A stretch of DNA of 64,000 nucleotides, from positions 4,008,001 to 4,072,000 of the forward strand of contig NZ_CP022685.1 in assembly GCF_002556545.1 (NCBI RefSeq), given 5' to 3'. This DNA comes from Streptomyces formicae (GTDB lineage Bacteria > Actinomycetota > Actinomycetes > Streptomycetales > Streptomycetaceae). The notes beneath the pieces were generated by a model. That model was not told where the DNA came from. It saw only the letters and a list, made by a program, of their open reading frames with translations, and ran no database searches. Positions 25,920-35,000 of this stretch are shown piece by piece. The position numbers were made by a program, and so were the translations under genes. Position 1 is the first letter of the stretch; each line of letters begins with the position of its first letter.

Positions 25920-27203
25920 ATGCAGCAGCCGACCTGGCGGCGGATACGCCCCGCCCGCCGCGGTGTCGCCCTCGCCTCGCTCACGGCGCTCGCCCTCGCG
26001 GTCACCACGTCGGCGAGCACCGGCCGCCTGATGGAGGAATCGCCGAGCGCGGCGGGCCCCGTCTCGCTGGCCCGCAGTACCGCACTCGGCCCCTGCATGA
26101 TCGGCGGGACGCTCGGCGTGCAGATGTCGGAGGGCGTCCCGACCGCACCCGGCTACGCGCGCTCCACCGGCACCGTCCGGGCCCTGAACCTCATGGTCGA
26201 CTTCTCGGACGCGCCCGGTCAGGGCAGCGCGATGGACCGCCTCGCGGAGTTCTTCCCGCAGACCTCGGACTGGTTCCGCACCAGTTCGTACGGGCGCCTC
26301 GACTACCGGCCCGAATCGCCGGTCCCGCACTGGCTCCGGATGCCCAAGACCTTCGCCGAGTACGGCATAGAGCGCGGCGCCCCCTTCGACCCGGGCTACC
26401 GGGAACTCGTCGAGGACATCGTGGCGGCCGCCGACCCGGACGTGGACTTCCGCTCGTACGACCTGGTGAACATCCTGATCACACCGAACGCGGGCCCCTC
26501 CGCGCTCGACACGGTCCTCTCGGTGACCTTCGCGGGCAACCACGAGGCGCCGATCGCCGACGGGGTGCCCGTCTCCAACGCGTCCTTCGTCTACAGCCGC
26601 CAGGACGACGGCTCCGGCAGCTACCGCGAGACCGGCTACCGGGTGCTGCCGCACGAGAACGGCCACGTCTTCGGCCTGCCCGATCTCTACACGCAGGACG
26701 GCGGCGGGGCGGCGGGCCACTGGGACATCATGAGCGAGGACTGGGGCGCCAACAACGACCTGCTCGCCTGGCACAAGTGGAAGCTGGGCTGGCTCGACGA
26801 CGACCAGGTCAGTTGCGCGGCCAACCCCGGCACCACCGAGCACGTCCTTTCGCCGCTCGCGGCCCCCGGCGGCACCAAGCTCGCCTTCGTCCCGCTGAGC
26901 GCGAAGACGGGGTACGCGATCGAGGTCCGCACCCCCGGCGGCAACGACGAGGCGGTCTGCAAGCCGGGCGTCCTGATCTACCGCGTGGACGCGGACGTCG
27001 ACACGGGCCGCGGCCCGGTCACGGTCGTCGACTCCACGCGCGACAGCGGCGGCTGCACGCGCCGCCCCAACGTCCACGCGGAGCTCTCCGACGCCCCCTA
27101 CGGGCCCGGCGAGACCTTCACCGACCGCAAGACGGGGGTACGGGTGACGGTCGCGGGCGTCACGGACGAGGGGAACTACCGGGTGCACGTCACCCGGCCG
27201 TAG
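25920..27203 (+). CDS. Secreted M6-family (immune inhibitor A-like) metalloprotease
   Basis: Exported zinc protease of 427 residues. It has a basic N-terminus and hydrophobic signal (GVALASLTALALAVTTSAS). The catalytic HENGH at 245-249 is followed by FGLPDLY, with WDIMSEDWG downstream as the Met-turn, as in M6 peptidases. The C-terminus (FTDRKTGVRVTV) resembles the family's beta domain. ATG at 25920 follows GGAGGGAAGG. Its 3' end overlaps the convergent rho gene by 14 bases. Confidence 0.9.
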   Translation: MQQPTWRRIRPARRGVALASLTALALAVTTSASTGRLMEESPSAAGPVSLARSTALGPCMIGGTLGVQMSEGVPTAPGYARSTGTVRALNLMVDFSDAPGQGSAMDRLAEFFPQTSDWFRTSSYGRLDYRPESPVPHWLRMPKTFAEYGIERGAPFDPGYRELVEDIVAAADPDVDFRSYDLVNILITPNAGPSALDTVLSVTFAGNHEAPIADGVPVSNASFVYSRQDDGSGSYRETGYRVLPHENGHVFGLPDLYTQDGGGAAGHWDIMSEDWGANNDLLAWHKWKLGWLDDDQVSCAANPGTTEHVLSPLAAPGGTKLAFVPLSAKTGYAIEVRTPGGNDEAVCKPGVLIYRVDADVDTGRGPVTVVDSTRDSGGCTRRPNVHAELSDAPYGPGETFTDRKTGVRVTVAGVTDEGNYRVHVTRP

Positions 27204-28374
27204 CGCCGGACCCGGCGACGGCGCCCGGCACGGTCTGGCGCACCTGCCGCAGGAAGGCGGCGTTGCTGGGCGTCTTCTTGACCTGTTCGAGCAGCGCCTC
27301 CAGGCTGCTCTGCCCGTCCCTGCCGCGCAGCGCGCGCCGCAGCCCCCACATGGCGGCCAACTCATCGGCGGGTACGAGGAGTTCCTCGCGCCGGGTGCCC
27401 GAAGGCGTCACGTCGACGGCCGGGAAGACGCGCCGGGCCGCGATGCCCGCGTCGAGCCTGAGCTCCATGTTGCCGGTGCTCTTCAGCTCCTCGAAGTAGT
27501 AGTCGTCGGCACGCGATCCGGTCTCCACGAGCACGGTCGCGAGCATGGTCAGGGAGCCGCCCTCCTCGGCGAGCCTGGCCGCGCCGAAGAGCTTCTTGGG
27601 CCCCTGGATGGCGGCCGCGTCGACGCCGCCGCTGAGCGTGCGCCCGCCGCTGGACGCCGCGTTGTTGTACGCGCGGCACAGCCGCGTCAGCGAGTCGAAG
27701 AGCATGACGACGTCACGGCCGTCCTCGACCATGCGCTTGGCGCGCTCCACGGCGAGTTCGGCGAGGGCGATGTGCTGCTTGGCGGGCCGGTCGAAGGTCG
27801 AGGCGAGCACCTCGCCGCTGACCGAGCGCCGCATGTCGGTGACCTCCTCGGGGCGTTCGTCGAGCAGGACCACCATGAGGTGGGCCTCGGGGTGGTTCTC
27901 GGCGACGGCGGCGGCGATCTGTTGCAGGAGGACGGTCTTGCCGGTCTTCGGCGGCGCGACGATCAGGCCGCGCTGCCCCTTGCCGACGGGGGCGACGAGG
28001 TCGACGAGCCGCCCGGCGACGGGCCCGCCCGCGGTCTCCAGACGGAGCCGCTCGCGGGGGTGCAGCGGGGTGAGCTCACCGAACCGCCGCCGCCCGCGCA
28101 GCGCTTCGGGCACGCGCCCGTTGACCCGGTGCACCCCGGTGAGGGTGCGGGCCCTGGATCCGTGCTCACCGTCGATCATGTCGCCGGTGCGCAGGCCGAG
28201 TTGACGGACGAGCGGTGCGGGCACCTGAACGTCGGTGGAGGCGGGCAGACAGCCCGGCCCCCGCAGGAACCCGCGTCCGTCGCGGGCGATGTCGAGAACT
28301 CCGTTGCAGGACACGGGAGTCGCGGTGCGCTTGGGCAGGGGTTGTGTCGCTGTTTCTGTTGCTGTGGCAGTCAT
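27190..28374 (-). CDS. rho: Short transcription termination factor Rho (probable second copy)
   Basis: 394-residue hexameric RNA helicase that terminates transcription. It has an OB-fold RNA-binding segment (SCNGVLDIARDGRGFLR, about 20-95). The ATPase core follows: Walker A APPKTGKT near 140, LLDERPEEVTDM, Walker B VVMLFDSLTRLCRAYN, and the R-loop region TLSGGVD. Catalytic residues look intact. The usual Streptomyces Rho carries a long Arg/Asp-rich N-terminal insertion and is much larger, so this compact form is probably an additional paralogue. ATG at 28374 follows GAAAGGAC. A C-rich 14-fold heptamer lies upstream in the sense strand. Confidence 0.9.
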   Translation of the reverse strand: MTATATETATQPLPKRTATPVSCNGVLDIARDGRGFLRGPGCLPASTDVQVPAPLVRQLGLRTGDMIDGEHGSRARTLTGVHRVNGRVPEALRGRRRFGELTPLHPRERLRLETAGGPVAGRLVDLVAPVGKGQRGLIVAPPKTGKTVLLQQIAAAVAENHPEAHLMVVLLDERPEEVTDMRRSVSGEVLASTFDRPAKQHIALAELAVERAKRMVEDGRDVVMLFDSLTRLCRAYNNAASSGGRTLSGGVDAAAIQGPKKLFGAARLAEEGGSLTMLATVLVETGSRADDYYFEELKSTGNMELRLDAGIAARRVFPAVDVTPSGTRREELLVPADELAAMWGLRRALRGRDGQSSLEALLEQVKKTPSNAAFLRQVRQTVPGAVAGSGATAG

Positions 28375-28863
28375 ATGTGGGTCCTTTCGCGGACATGCGA
28401 ATGAGGGGGCCCGGCGGGGCGGCATGAACCACGCCCCGTACGACGGGCGGAACGCGCGCTTCGAGAGCGCGGAGAGAAGGCCCGAGGGGCCTGACAGTCC
28501 CCCGGGAATCCGGGAGGAAGGAAGAATTGCGGCTCCCGGCCACGGAAAGGGCCCGGAAGCGAAACACAGCACGGGCGTCCCGACGGGACGTACAACCGCA
28601 CTGCTTGCAAGGTAACACACGCCTCCGACGCGGGGCAGGGGCCAAAAGACCCTGGCCCCACGCGGCACCGCAGCCCGCTCGACCGCGGGCTGCGGGCTGC
28701 GGGCTGCGGGCTGCGGGCTGCGGGCTGCGGGCTGCGGGCTGCGGGCTGCGGGCTGCGGGCTGCGGGCTGCGGGCTGCGGGCGAACGCTCCTACGTCACGG
28801 GGCGGTGCGGAGGTACGGGTGGGTGGGTGGGAAAGGTATCCGCCGCGAAGCGGCGGGACAGGG
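28375..28863. other. Long rho upstream region, no gene
   Basis: Nearly 490 bases separate the rho start from the fepC-like stop. I see no supported gene. The stretch carries the rho ribosome site, a probable long leader and promoter, and the heptamer array at 28685-28781. An in-frame extension of rho upstream exists but lacks Rho similarity and a ribosome site. Confidence 0.6.
28685..28781. repeat. Heptamer minisatellite GCGGGCT, about 14 copies
   Basis: The unit GCGGGCT is repeated perfectly for 97 bases. The plus strand has fourteen GGG runs spaced by four bases, which fits a G-quadruplex pattern. The minus strand, which would be the rho leader if transcription starts upstream, reads AGCCCGC repeated. 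There are no spacers, so it is not a CRISPR array. Confidence 0.9.
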
Positions 28864-29658
28864 TCAGCTCACGACGGCCCGCGGCCGAACCGCGGGGACC
28901 ACCACGGGCGCCCCGTCCGACGCCGACCGCAGAATCTCCGCGTCGATCCCGTAGAGCTCGCGCACAAGGGCTTCATCGACCACCTCACGCGGCGCCCCCG
29001 TGGCAACGATCCGCCCCGCCAGCATGGCCACCACCACATCCGCGTACCGCGCCGCCGCGGCCAGGTCATGGACGACCATCACGATCGTCCGTCCCTCCGC
29101 GGCGACCTCTCGTACGAGATCGAGCACCTCCACCGCGTGCCCGATGTCCAACGCGCTGGTCGGCTCGTCGAGGAGGACGACAGGGGTCTCCTGCGCCAGC
29201 GCCATGGCGAGCCAGCACCGCTGCCGCTGCCCACCGGACAGCTGGTCGATGCGCCGCTCGGCGAGCTCCGCGGTCCCGGTGGCGGCGAGCGCACGCGTCA
29301 CCGCCGCCTCGTCCTCGGCGGACCACTGGCGGAAGAGCCCCTGGTGGGGATGGCGCCCGTACCGTACGAGCCCGGCGACGGTGACCGCCTCGGGGGCCTG
29401 CGGCGACTGCGGGAGCAGGGCGACGCGGTGCGCCGTCTCGCGCTGCTTGAGCCGCCAGATGTCCGCGTCACCCGCGAACACCCGCCCCGACGTGGGCTGG
29501 TGGAGCCGCGCCATGCAGCGAAGGAGGGTCGACTTGCCGCAGCCGTTGGGGCCGACGATGGCGACGACCTGGCCGGATTCGACGGTGAGGTCGACGCCGT
29601 CGACGGCGGTGTGACCGCCGCCGTATCCGGCGGTGAGCTGCTCGACGCGGAGTTCCAC
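28864..29658 (-). CDS. Iron-siderophore ABC transporter ATPase (FepC/FhuC type)
   Basis: Cytoplasmic ATP-hydrolysing subunit, 264 residues, powering ferric-siderophore import. It has Walker A GPNGCGKST, signature LSGGQRQR, Walker B VVLLDEPTSALD, and an H-loop His in VVHDLAAAARYADVVV, in FepC-like arrangement. It is divergent from the siderophore-binding lipoprotein gene with an iron box between. Its permease partner is the fused FecCD gene at 42570-44816. Confidence 0.93.
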   Translation of the reverse strand: MELRVEQLTAGYGGGHTAVDGVDLTVESGQVVAIVGPNGCGKSTLLRCMARLHQPTSGRVFAGDADIWRLKQRETAHRVALLPQSPQAPEAVTVAGLVRYGRHPHQGLFRQWSAEDEAAVTRALAATGTAELAERRIDQLSGGQRQRCWLAMALAQETPVVLLDEPTSALDIGHAVEVLDLVREVAAEGRTIVMVVHDLAAAARYADVVVAMLAGRIVATGAPREVVDEALVRELYGIDAEILRSASDGAPVVVPAVRPRAVVS

Positions 29659-29729
29659 GGGACGTGCCTTTCCGGGTTCGAGGGGCTCGGCCCTTGCGAC
29701 GTTGGCCAGGGACTCTTGCGGGATTGGCC

Positions 29730-29748
29730 TAAGGTAAGGCTAACCTTA
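29730..29748. promoter_or_regulatory. Iron box (DmdR1/IdeR-type) between ATPase and binding-protein genes
   Basis: TAAGGTAAGGCTAACCTTA is a 19-bp near-perfect palindrome matching the actinobacterial iron-box consensus. It lies between divergent uptake genes, so Fe2+-loaded repressor would shut off both. Confidence 0.88.
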
Positions 29749-29808
29749 GCGAAAAAGCATGGTCGCTGACGACCATCTCATCATGTCCCCTTGACCCCGG
29801 AGCTGTTG

Positions 29809-30804
29809 ATGACCGTCCCCCGCCGCCCCTTCTCCATCGCCTCCCGACGCGCGACCTTGTCGGTCGCCGCGCTCGGCGCGGCGGCGCTGCTCCTGACCGG
29901 CTGCGGCTCGGACGACGGCTCCGACAACGACTCGTCGGGCAAGGCCGGTTCCGGCTCCGCCGACACCCGGACCATCAAGGACGCCACCGGCAAGGCCGTG
30001 AAGGTGCCCGCGCACCCCAAGCGCGTGGTGACGCTGACGCAGGAGGACCTCGACGCCGCCCTCGCTCTCGGCGTGAAGCCGGTCGGCATCACCAACGGCC
30101 AGGGCCTGGACAAGCCCCCGGCCTACCTCGCCGACAAGGTGAAGGACATCGACGTCGTCGGCAACCTGCTCCAGCCCGTGATGGACAAGGTCGTCGCCGC
30201 CAAGCCCGACCTGATCCTCGCCGGTGACATGCAGGACGAGCAGGTGCTCAAGCAGCTGCGCGAGATCACGCCCGCGACCGTCGTCACGATGGCGCCCACC
30301 GACGACTGGAAGCTGACCCTGCGGGGCATCGGCAACGCCGTGAACGACCTCCCGAAGGCCAACAAGGTCATCGCCGACCACGAGGCCGCCGCCAAGAAGG
30401 CGGGCGCGGAGCTCGGCAAGAACAAGGGCGCCGAGGTCTCCATCGTCCGCTGGAACCCGGACGGCCCGAGCTGGATGGAGAACAAGCAGTTCGCCAGCGG
30501 TGTCGCCCTGGAGATGGGCCTGAAGCGGCCGGGGAACCAGAACAAGGACGGCAACGCGCACACCCCTTCGCTCAGCCTGGAGAAGATCAACGAGATCGAC
30601 GGCGACTGGCTGTTCCTCTCCACCCTGACCTCGGACGGCGAGAAGGCCCTCAAGGACGTCCAGAAGAAGCCCGCCTACAAGGACCTCGGCGCGGTGAAGA
30701 AGAACCACGTCGTGACCGTGGACGGCTCGGTCTGGTCGACCCGCGGCGGCCCGCTGGCCGCCGACGAGGTCATGAACGACTACGTCAAGGCCCTCAAGAA
30801 GTAG
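29809..30804 (+). CDS. Ferric-siderophore-binding lipoprotein (FepB/CdtB type)
   Basis: Membrane-anchored receptor of an iron ABC importer, 331 residues. It has a basic N-terminus, hydrophobic signal and lipobox LLTGC with Cys about 31. A periplasmic-binding fold of the FecB/FepB class follows: KRVVTLTQEDLDAALALGVKPVG at the first strand, then AAKPDLILAGD and the C-terminal VWSTRGGPLAADEVMNDYV. ATG at 29809 has CGGAG six bases upstream. Likely specific for the catechol siderophore made next door. Its 3' end overlaps the convergent M20 gene by 11 bases. Confidence 0.92.
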   Translation: MTVPRRPFSIASRRATLSVAALGAAALLLTGCGSDDGSDNDSSGKAGSGSADTRTIKDATGKAVKVPAHPKRVVTLTQEDLDAALALGVKPVGITNGQGLDKPPAYLADKVKDIDVVGNLLQPVMDKVVAAKPDLILAGDMQDEQVLKQLREITPATVVTMAPTDDWKLTLRGIGNAVNDLPKANKVIADHEAAAKKAGAELGKNKGAEVSIVRWNPDGPSWMENKQFASGVALEMGLKRPGNQNKDGNAHTPSLSLEKINEIDGDWLFLSTLTSDGEKALKDVQKKPAYKDLGAVKKNHVVTVDGSVWSTRGGPLAADEVMNDYVKALKK

Positions 30805-31954
30805 CGCCCCGGGCGTGGGCGGTGGCGGCCGCGAAGTCGGCCGCCGTCCACGCCATCCCCAACGCGCCGTCGAGCAGCGCCTGTTCGGCGGCCGGGGACA
30901 CGGCGGCCTCGGCGAACTCCCGCTCGTGCGGGCCGCAGGCGCCGCCGCTGATGTCCAGGACGGGGTGGATGGACGGCACCAGGTGCGAGACGTTGCCCAT
31001 GTCCGTGCAGGCGAAGGGCTCACGCTCGACCGGCTCGGCACGCCCGAGCGCCCGCGCGTTCGCCGTCCACAGGGCGATCAGCGCGGGGTCGCCGCGGAAG
31101 TCGAGGTAGTCCGGTTCGGGCCGCTCCAGGGTGACCTCGCAGCCGGTCGCGAGGGCTCCGGCGCGGAAGCAGTTCTCCACGCGTTCGCGCAGCTCGCGCA
31201 GGTCCTCGGCGGCCAGCGCCCGGATCTCGTACTCGGCGGTGGCGCGGTCGGGTATCGCGTTCGGCGCCGTACCGGCCGACGTGGTGACGCCGTGCACCCG
31301 CCACTGGGCCGGGAGTTGCTGGCGCAGCAGGCCGAGCGCGACCTGGGCGATCGTCAGGGCGTCGGCGGCGTTGCGGCCCTCGTGCGGGTTGAGGCTGGGG
31401 TGCGCGGACTTGCCCGCGTACGTCACCGAGAGCGTGCCGAGCGCGAAGGAGCGGAAGTCGGCCATCTCGAACGGGCAGGGGTGCACCATCATCGCCGCGT
31501 CCACGCCGTCGAAGGCGCCCGCGTCGATGAGCAGCGCCTTGCCCGCGCCGCGTTCCTCGGCCGGGGTGCCGACGACCCGTACGGTGAGCCCGAGTTCATC
31601 GGCGTACGGAGCGAGGGCGAGCGCCGCGCCGACGCCCGCGGCGGCGATCAGATTGTGGCCGCAGGCGTGGCCGAGGCCGGGCAGCGCGTCGTACTCGCAG
31701 GCCAGGGCGACGGTGACCGGACCCGAGCCGACGCTCGCGCGGAACGCGGTGTCCAGGCCGAAGGCGGGCGCGGTCACCTCGAAGCCGTGCTCGCCCAGGA
31801 GTTCGGCGCACCAGGCCGCGGCGCGGTGCTCCTCGAAGGCCGTCTCCGGGTGGCCGTGGATGCGGGAGCTGAGCGCGAGCAGGGTCTCGCGGTGGCTCTC
31901 CACCGCCTTGCGCAGGGCGGACTTGAGCTCGGTGGGGGCGGTCGTCTTCTCCAT
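30794..31954 (-). CDS. M20-family metallo-amidohydrolase, iron-box controlled
   Basis: Predicted zinc or manganese amidohydrolase of the M20 (AbgB-like) group, 386 residues, cytoplasmic. Metal-site motifs are CEYDALPGLGHACGHN and TPAEERGAGKALL, with SAHPSLNPHEGRNAADAL in the lid. ATG at 31954 is chosen; TTG at 31963 is possible. It shares an iron box with the divergent siderophore NRPS. That suggests a role in the pathway, for example cleaving an acyl-amino acid amide in siderophore turnover or intermediate rescue. This role is inference. Confidence 0.85.
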   Translation of the reverse strand: MEKTTAPTELKSALRKAVESHRETLLALSSRIHGHPETAFEEHRAAAWCAELLGEHGFEVTAPAFGLDTAFRASVGSGPVTVALACEYDALPGLGHACGHNLIAAAGVGAALALAPYADELGLTVRVVGTPAEERGAGKALLIDAGAFDGVDAAMMVHPCPFEMADFRSFALGTLSVTYAGKSAHPSLNPHEGRNAADALTIAQVALGLLRQQLPAQWRVHGVTTSAGTAPNAIPDRATAEYEIRALAAEDLRELRERVENCFRAGALATGCEVTLERPEPDYLDFRGDPALIALWTANARALGRAEPVEREPFACTDMGNVSHLVPSIHPVLDISGGACGPHEREFAEAAVSPAAEQALLDGALGMAWTAADFAAATAHARGATS

Positions 31955-31964
31955 GACCAGCAAG

Positions 31965-31988
31965 ATAGCTTAGGCTAACCTAAGTTAG
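31965..31988. promoter_or_regulatory. Iron box between M20 amidohydrolase and NRPS
   Basis: ATAGCTTAGGCTAACCTAA (31965-31983), extended by GTTAG, matches the iron-box consensus around TTAGGCTAACCTAA. It lies directly at the M20 start and 42 bases before the NRPS ATG. Confidence 0.85.
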
Positions 31989-32025
31989 TACTGGTAGGTT
32001 CAGGTTCACGGGAGTCGTCACACAC

Positions 32026-35000
32026 ATGCATCAGCGACCTGATCGCCTTCCCCTGCTCACCGCGCAGGCCGGCATCCTCTACGCGCAGCAGCTGGCCCCG
32101 GAGAGCACCGCGCTCAACACCGCCGACCGCGTGGAGATCCAAGGCCCCCTGGACGACGCCCTGTTCGAGGCGGCACTCCTGCGCACGGTCGCCGAGGCGG
32201 AGACCCTGTCGCTGCGCGTGACGGAGGACGCGGCGGGCGACCCCTGGCAGCTCGTCGACCCCGACGCCTCCCCCGTACGCCTGCACCGGCTCGACGTGCG
32301 CGCCGAGGCCGACCCCGAGGCGGCCGCCGAGGCGTGGATGCGGGCGGACCTCACCAACGCCGTGGACCTCACCGGCGGCACGGCGACGCGCGGCCTGGTG
32401 ACCCAGGCCCTCATCCGCGTCGCCGACGACCGGCACTGGTGGTACCAGCGCGTCCACCACTTCGCCGTCGACGCCTACGCCCTCCAGCTCATCGGCGCCC
32501 GCGTCGCCGAGCTCTACACCGCGCTCGCCGCCCACCAGGAGCCGCCCGCCCGGCAGTTCGCCCCCATGGCCGAGCTGACCGGCGAGGAGAGCCGCTACCT
32601 CGGCAGCGAGCAGTACGCCACCGACCGCGCCTTCTGGACCGAGCGGACCGAGGGGCACACCACGCCCGCCACCCTCGCCGCCCGCCCCGACGCCACCAGC
32701 ACCGACGCCCTCCTGCGCCGCGTCACCGACCTGCCCGAGGGCTCCGTCGACCGGCTGACCCGCGCCGCGCAGGCCGTGAAGGCCACCTGGGCCGAGCTCG
32801 TCATCGCCGCCACCGCGGGCCATCTGCACCGCGTCACCGGCGCCGAGGACATCGTGCTCGGCCTCCCGCTCACCAACCGGCGCGGCCCGGCCGCCCTGCG
32901 CACCCCGGCGATGACCGTCAACGTCCTGCCGCTGCGCATCGCCGTACGCCCCCGGGACACCGGCGCCGAACTCCTGCGCCGCGTCGTCCTCGAAGTCCGC
33001 GCCGTCCGCCGCCACCAGCGCTACCCGCAGGCCGACCTCCGCCGCGACCTCGCGCTCGGCACCGCGGGCGAACCGCTGACCGGGCCCATGGTCAACATCA
33101 AGCCCTTCGAGTCCGACCTGGACTTCGGCGGCCTGCCGGGCACCGTGCACAACCTCGCCGCGGGCCCCGTCGAGGACCTCGCCGTCGGAGCGTCACCGCG
33201 CGCCGACGGCCGCCTCAGACTCTCCCTGGACGCCAACGCCGGACGCTACGCGGACGCCGAACTCGCCCTGCACGAGCACACCTTGGCGACCTACCTCGAC
33301 GGCCTCGCCGAACTCCTCCTCACCGACCCGCACCGCACCATCGCCACCCTCGACCTGCTGACCCCCGACGAGATACGCGCGGCCACGGTGGGACGCACCG
33401 AACCGCCCGCCGAGCAGACGCTGCCCGACGCGTTCGCCGCGCAGGCCGCCCGGACCCCCGACGCCGTCGCCGTGCGCAGCGGTGGCGCCGCCCTGACCTT
33501 CGCCGAACTGGACGCGGCGGCCGACCGCCTCGCCCACCGCCTCGCCGCCGACCTGGCCCCCGGCACGCCCGTCGCCCTCGCGCTGCCGCGCGGCACCGAC
33601 ACGCTCGTCGCGCTGCTCGCCGTGCTCAAGGCGCGCGGCGTCTGCCAGCCGCTCGACCTCGGGCACCCTGCGGCACGGACCCTGGACGTCCTCGCCGACG
33701 CCCGTCCCGCGTACGTCATCGGCACCCGCGAGACCCTCGCCGCGCTCCCCGCGCACGGCCTGCCCGAACTCGCCCTGGACGACCCGGAGACGGCCGCCGC
33801 GATCGCCGCGCTCCCGGCGGGGGCGCCCGCTTCCGCGCCCCGGCTCACCGACCCCGCCTACATCATCCACACCTCCGGTTCCACGGGCCGCCCCAAGGGC
33901 GTCCTCGTCACCCACGCCTCCCTCGCCAACCTCCTCGCCGGGCACACCGACGACCACATCGCGCCTGCCGTCGCCCGCACCGGACGCGACCGGCTGCGGG
34001 TCGCGCACAGCGCGTCGTTCGCCTTCGACGCGTCCTGGGACCCGGTCCTGTGGATGGTCCACGGCCACGAGCTGCACCTGCTCGACGACGCCACCTACCG
34101 CGACCCGGCCGCGCTCGCCGCGTACATCGACGAGCAGCGCGTCGACTACCTCGACGTCACCCCCTCCTACGCCGAGGCCCTCATCGCCGAGGGCCTGCTC
34201 GACGACGACAGGCACCACCCCGCCGTCGTCGTGGTGGGCGGCGAGGCCGTGCCCGCGCCCCTGTGGGAACGCCTCGCCGCGGTCGAGGGCTCACGGCCGA
34301 CCAACCTGTACGGCCCGACCGAGACCACCGTCGACGCCTACTACTGGCTGCCCGCCCCCGACGGCACCACCACAGGCCACCCCGTGCGCGCCTCGCGCGT
34401 CTACGTCCTGGACTCCTCCCTCCGTCCCACGCCCCCCGGCGTCACCGGTGAGCTGTACGTCGCCGGGGCCTGCCTGGCCCACGGCTACCTGCGCCGTCCC
34501 GAGCTGACCGCCGAACGCTTCGTCGCCGACCCCTTCGGCGCGCTGCACGGCGACTCCGGCGGCCGCATGTACCGCACCGGCGACCTGGTGCGGCGGCGCG
34601 CCGACGGCACCCTGGAGTTCCTGGGGCGCGGCGACGACCAGGTGAAGATCCGCGGCTTCCGCGTCGAACTCGGCGAGATCCAGGCACGGTTGGCCACCCA
34701 CCCCGCGCTCGCCCAGGCCGCCGTGATCGCCCGCGACTCCGCGCACGGCAAGCGCCTCCTCGCCTACGCCGTGCCGCGCGAGGGCGCCACCGTCACGCCG
34801 GAGGCCCTGCGCGTCCACCTCGCCGAGACCCTCCCCGCGCACATGGTCCCCGCCACGGTGATGCTCCTGGCCGCGCTGCCGCGCACCGCCAACGACAAGC
34901 TGGACCACCGGGCGCTGCCCGACCCGGAACCGAACGCCGTCACGGGATCCACGGGATCCACCGATACCGCGGCCTCCGGCGACCCCCACACCGACGCCCT

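Noticed and set aside
28375..28668. N-terminal extension of Rho
   Set aside because: The frame stays open upstream of 28374, but the extension has no Rho-like sequence, and the ATG at 28374 has a good ribosome site.
28685..28781. Possible CRISPR-like array
   Set aside because: Units are 7 bp, contiguous and without spacers, and no cas genes are present.
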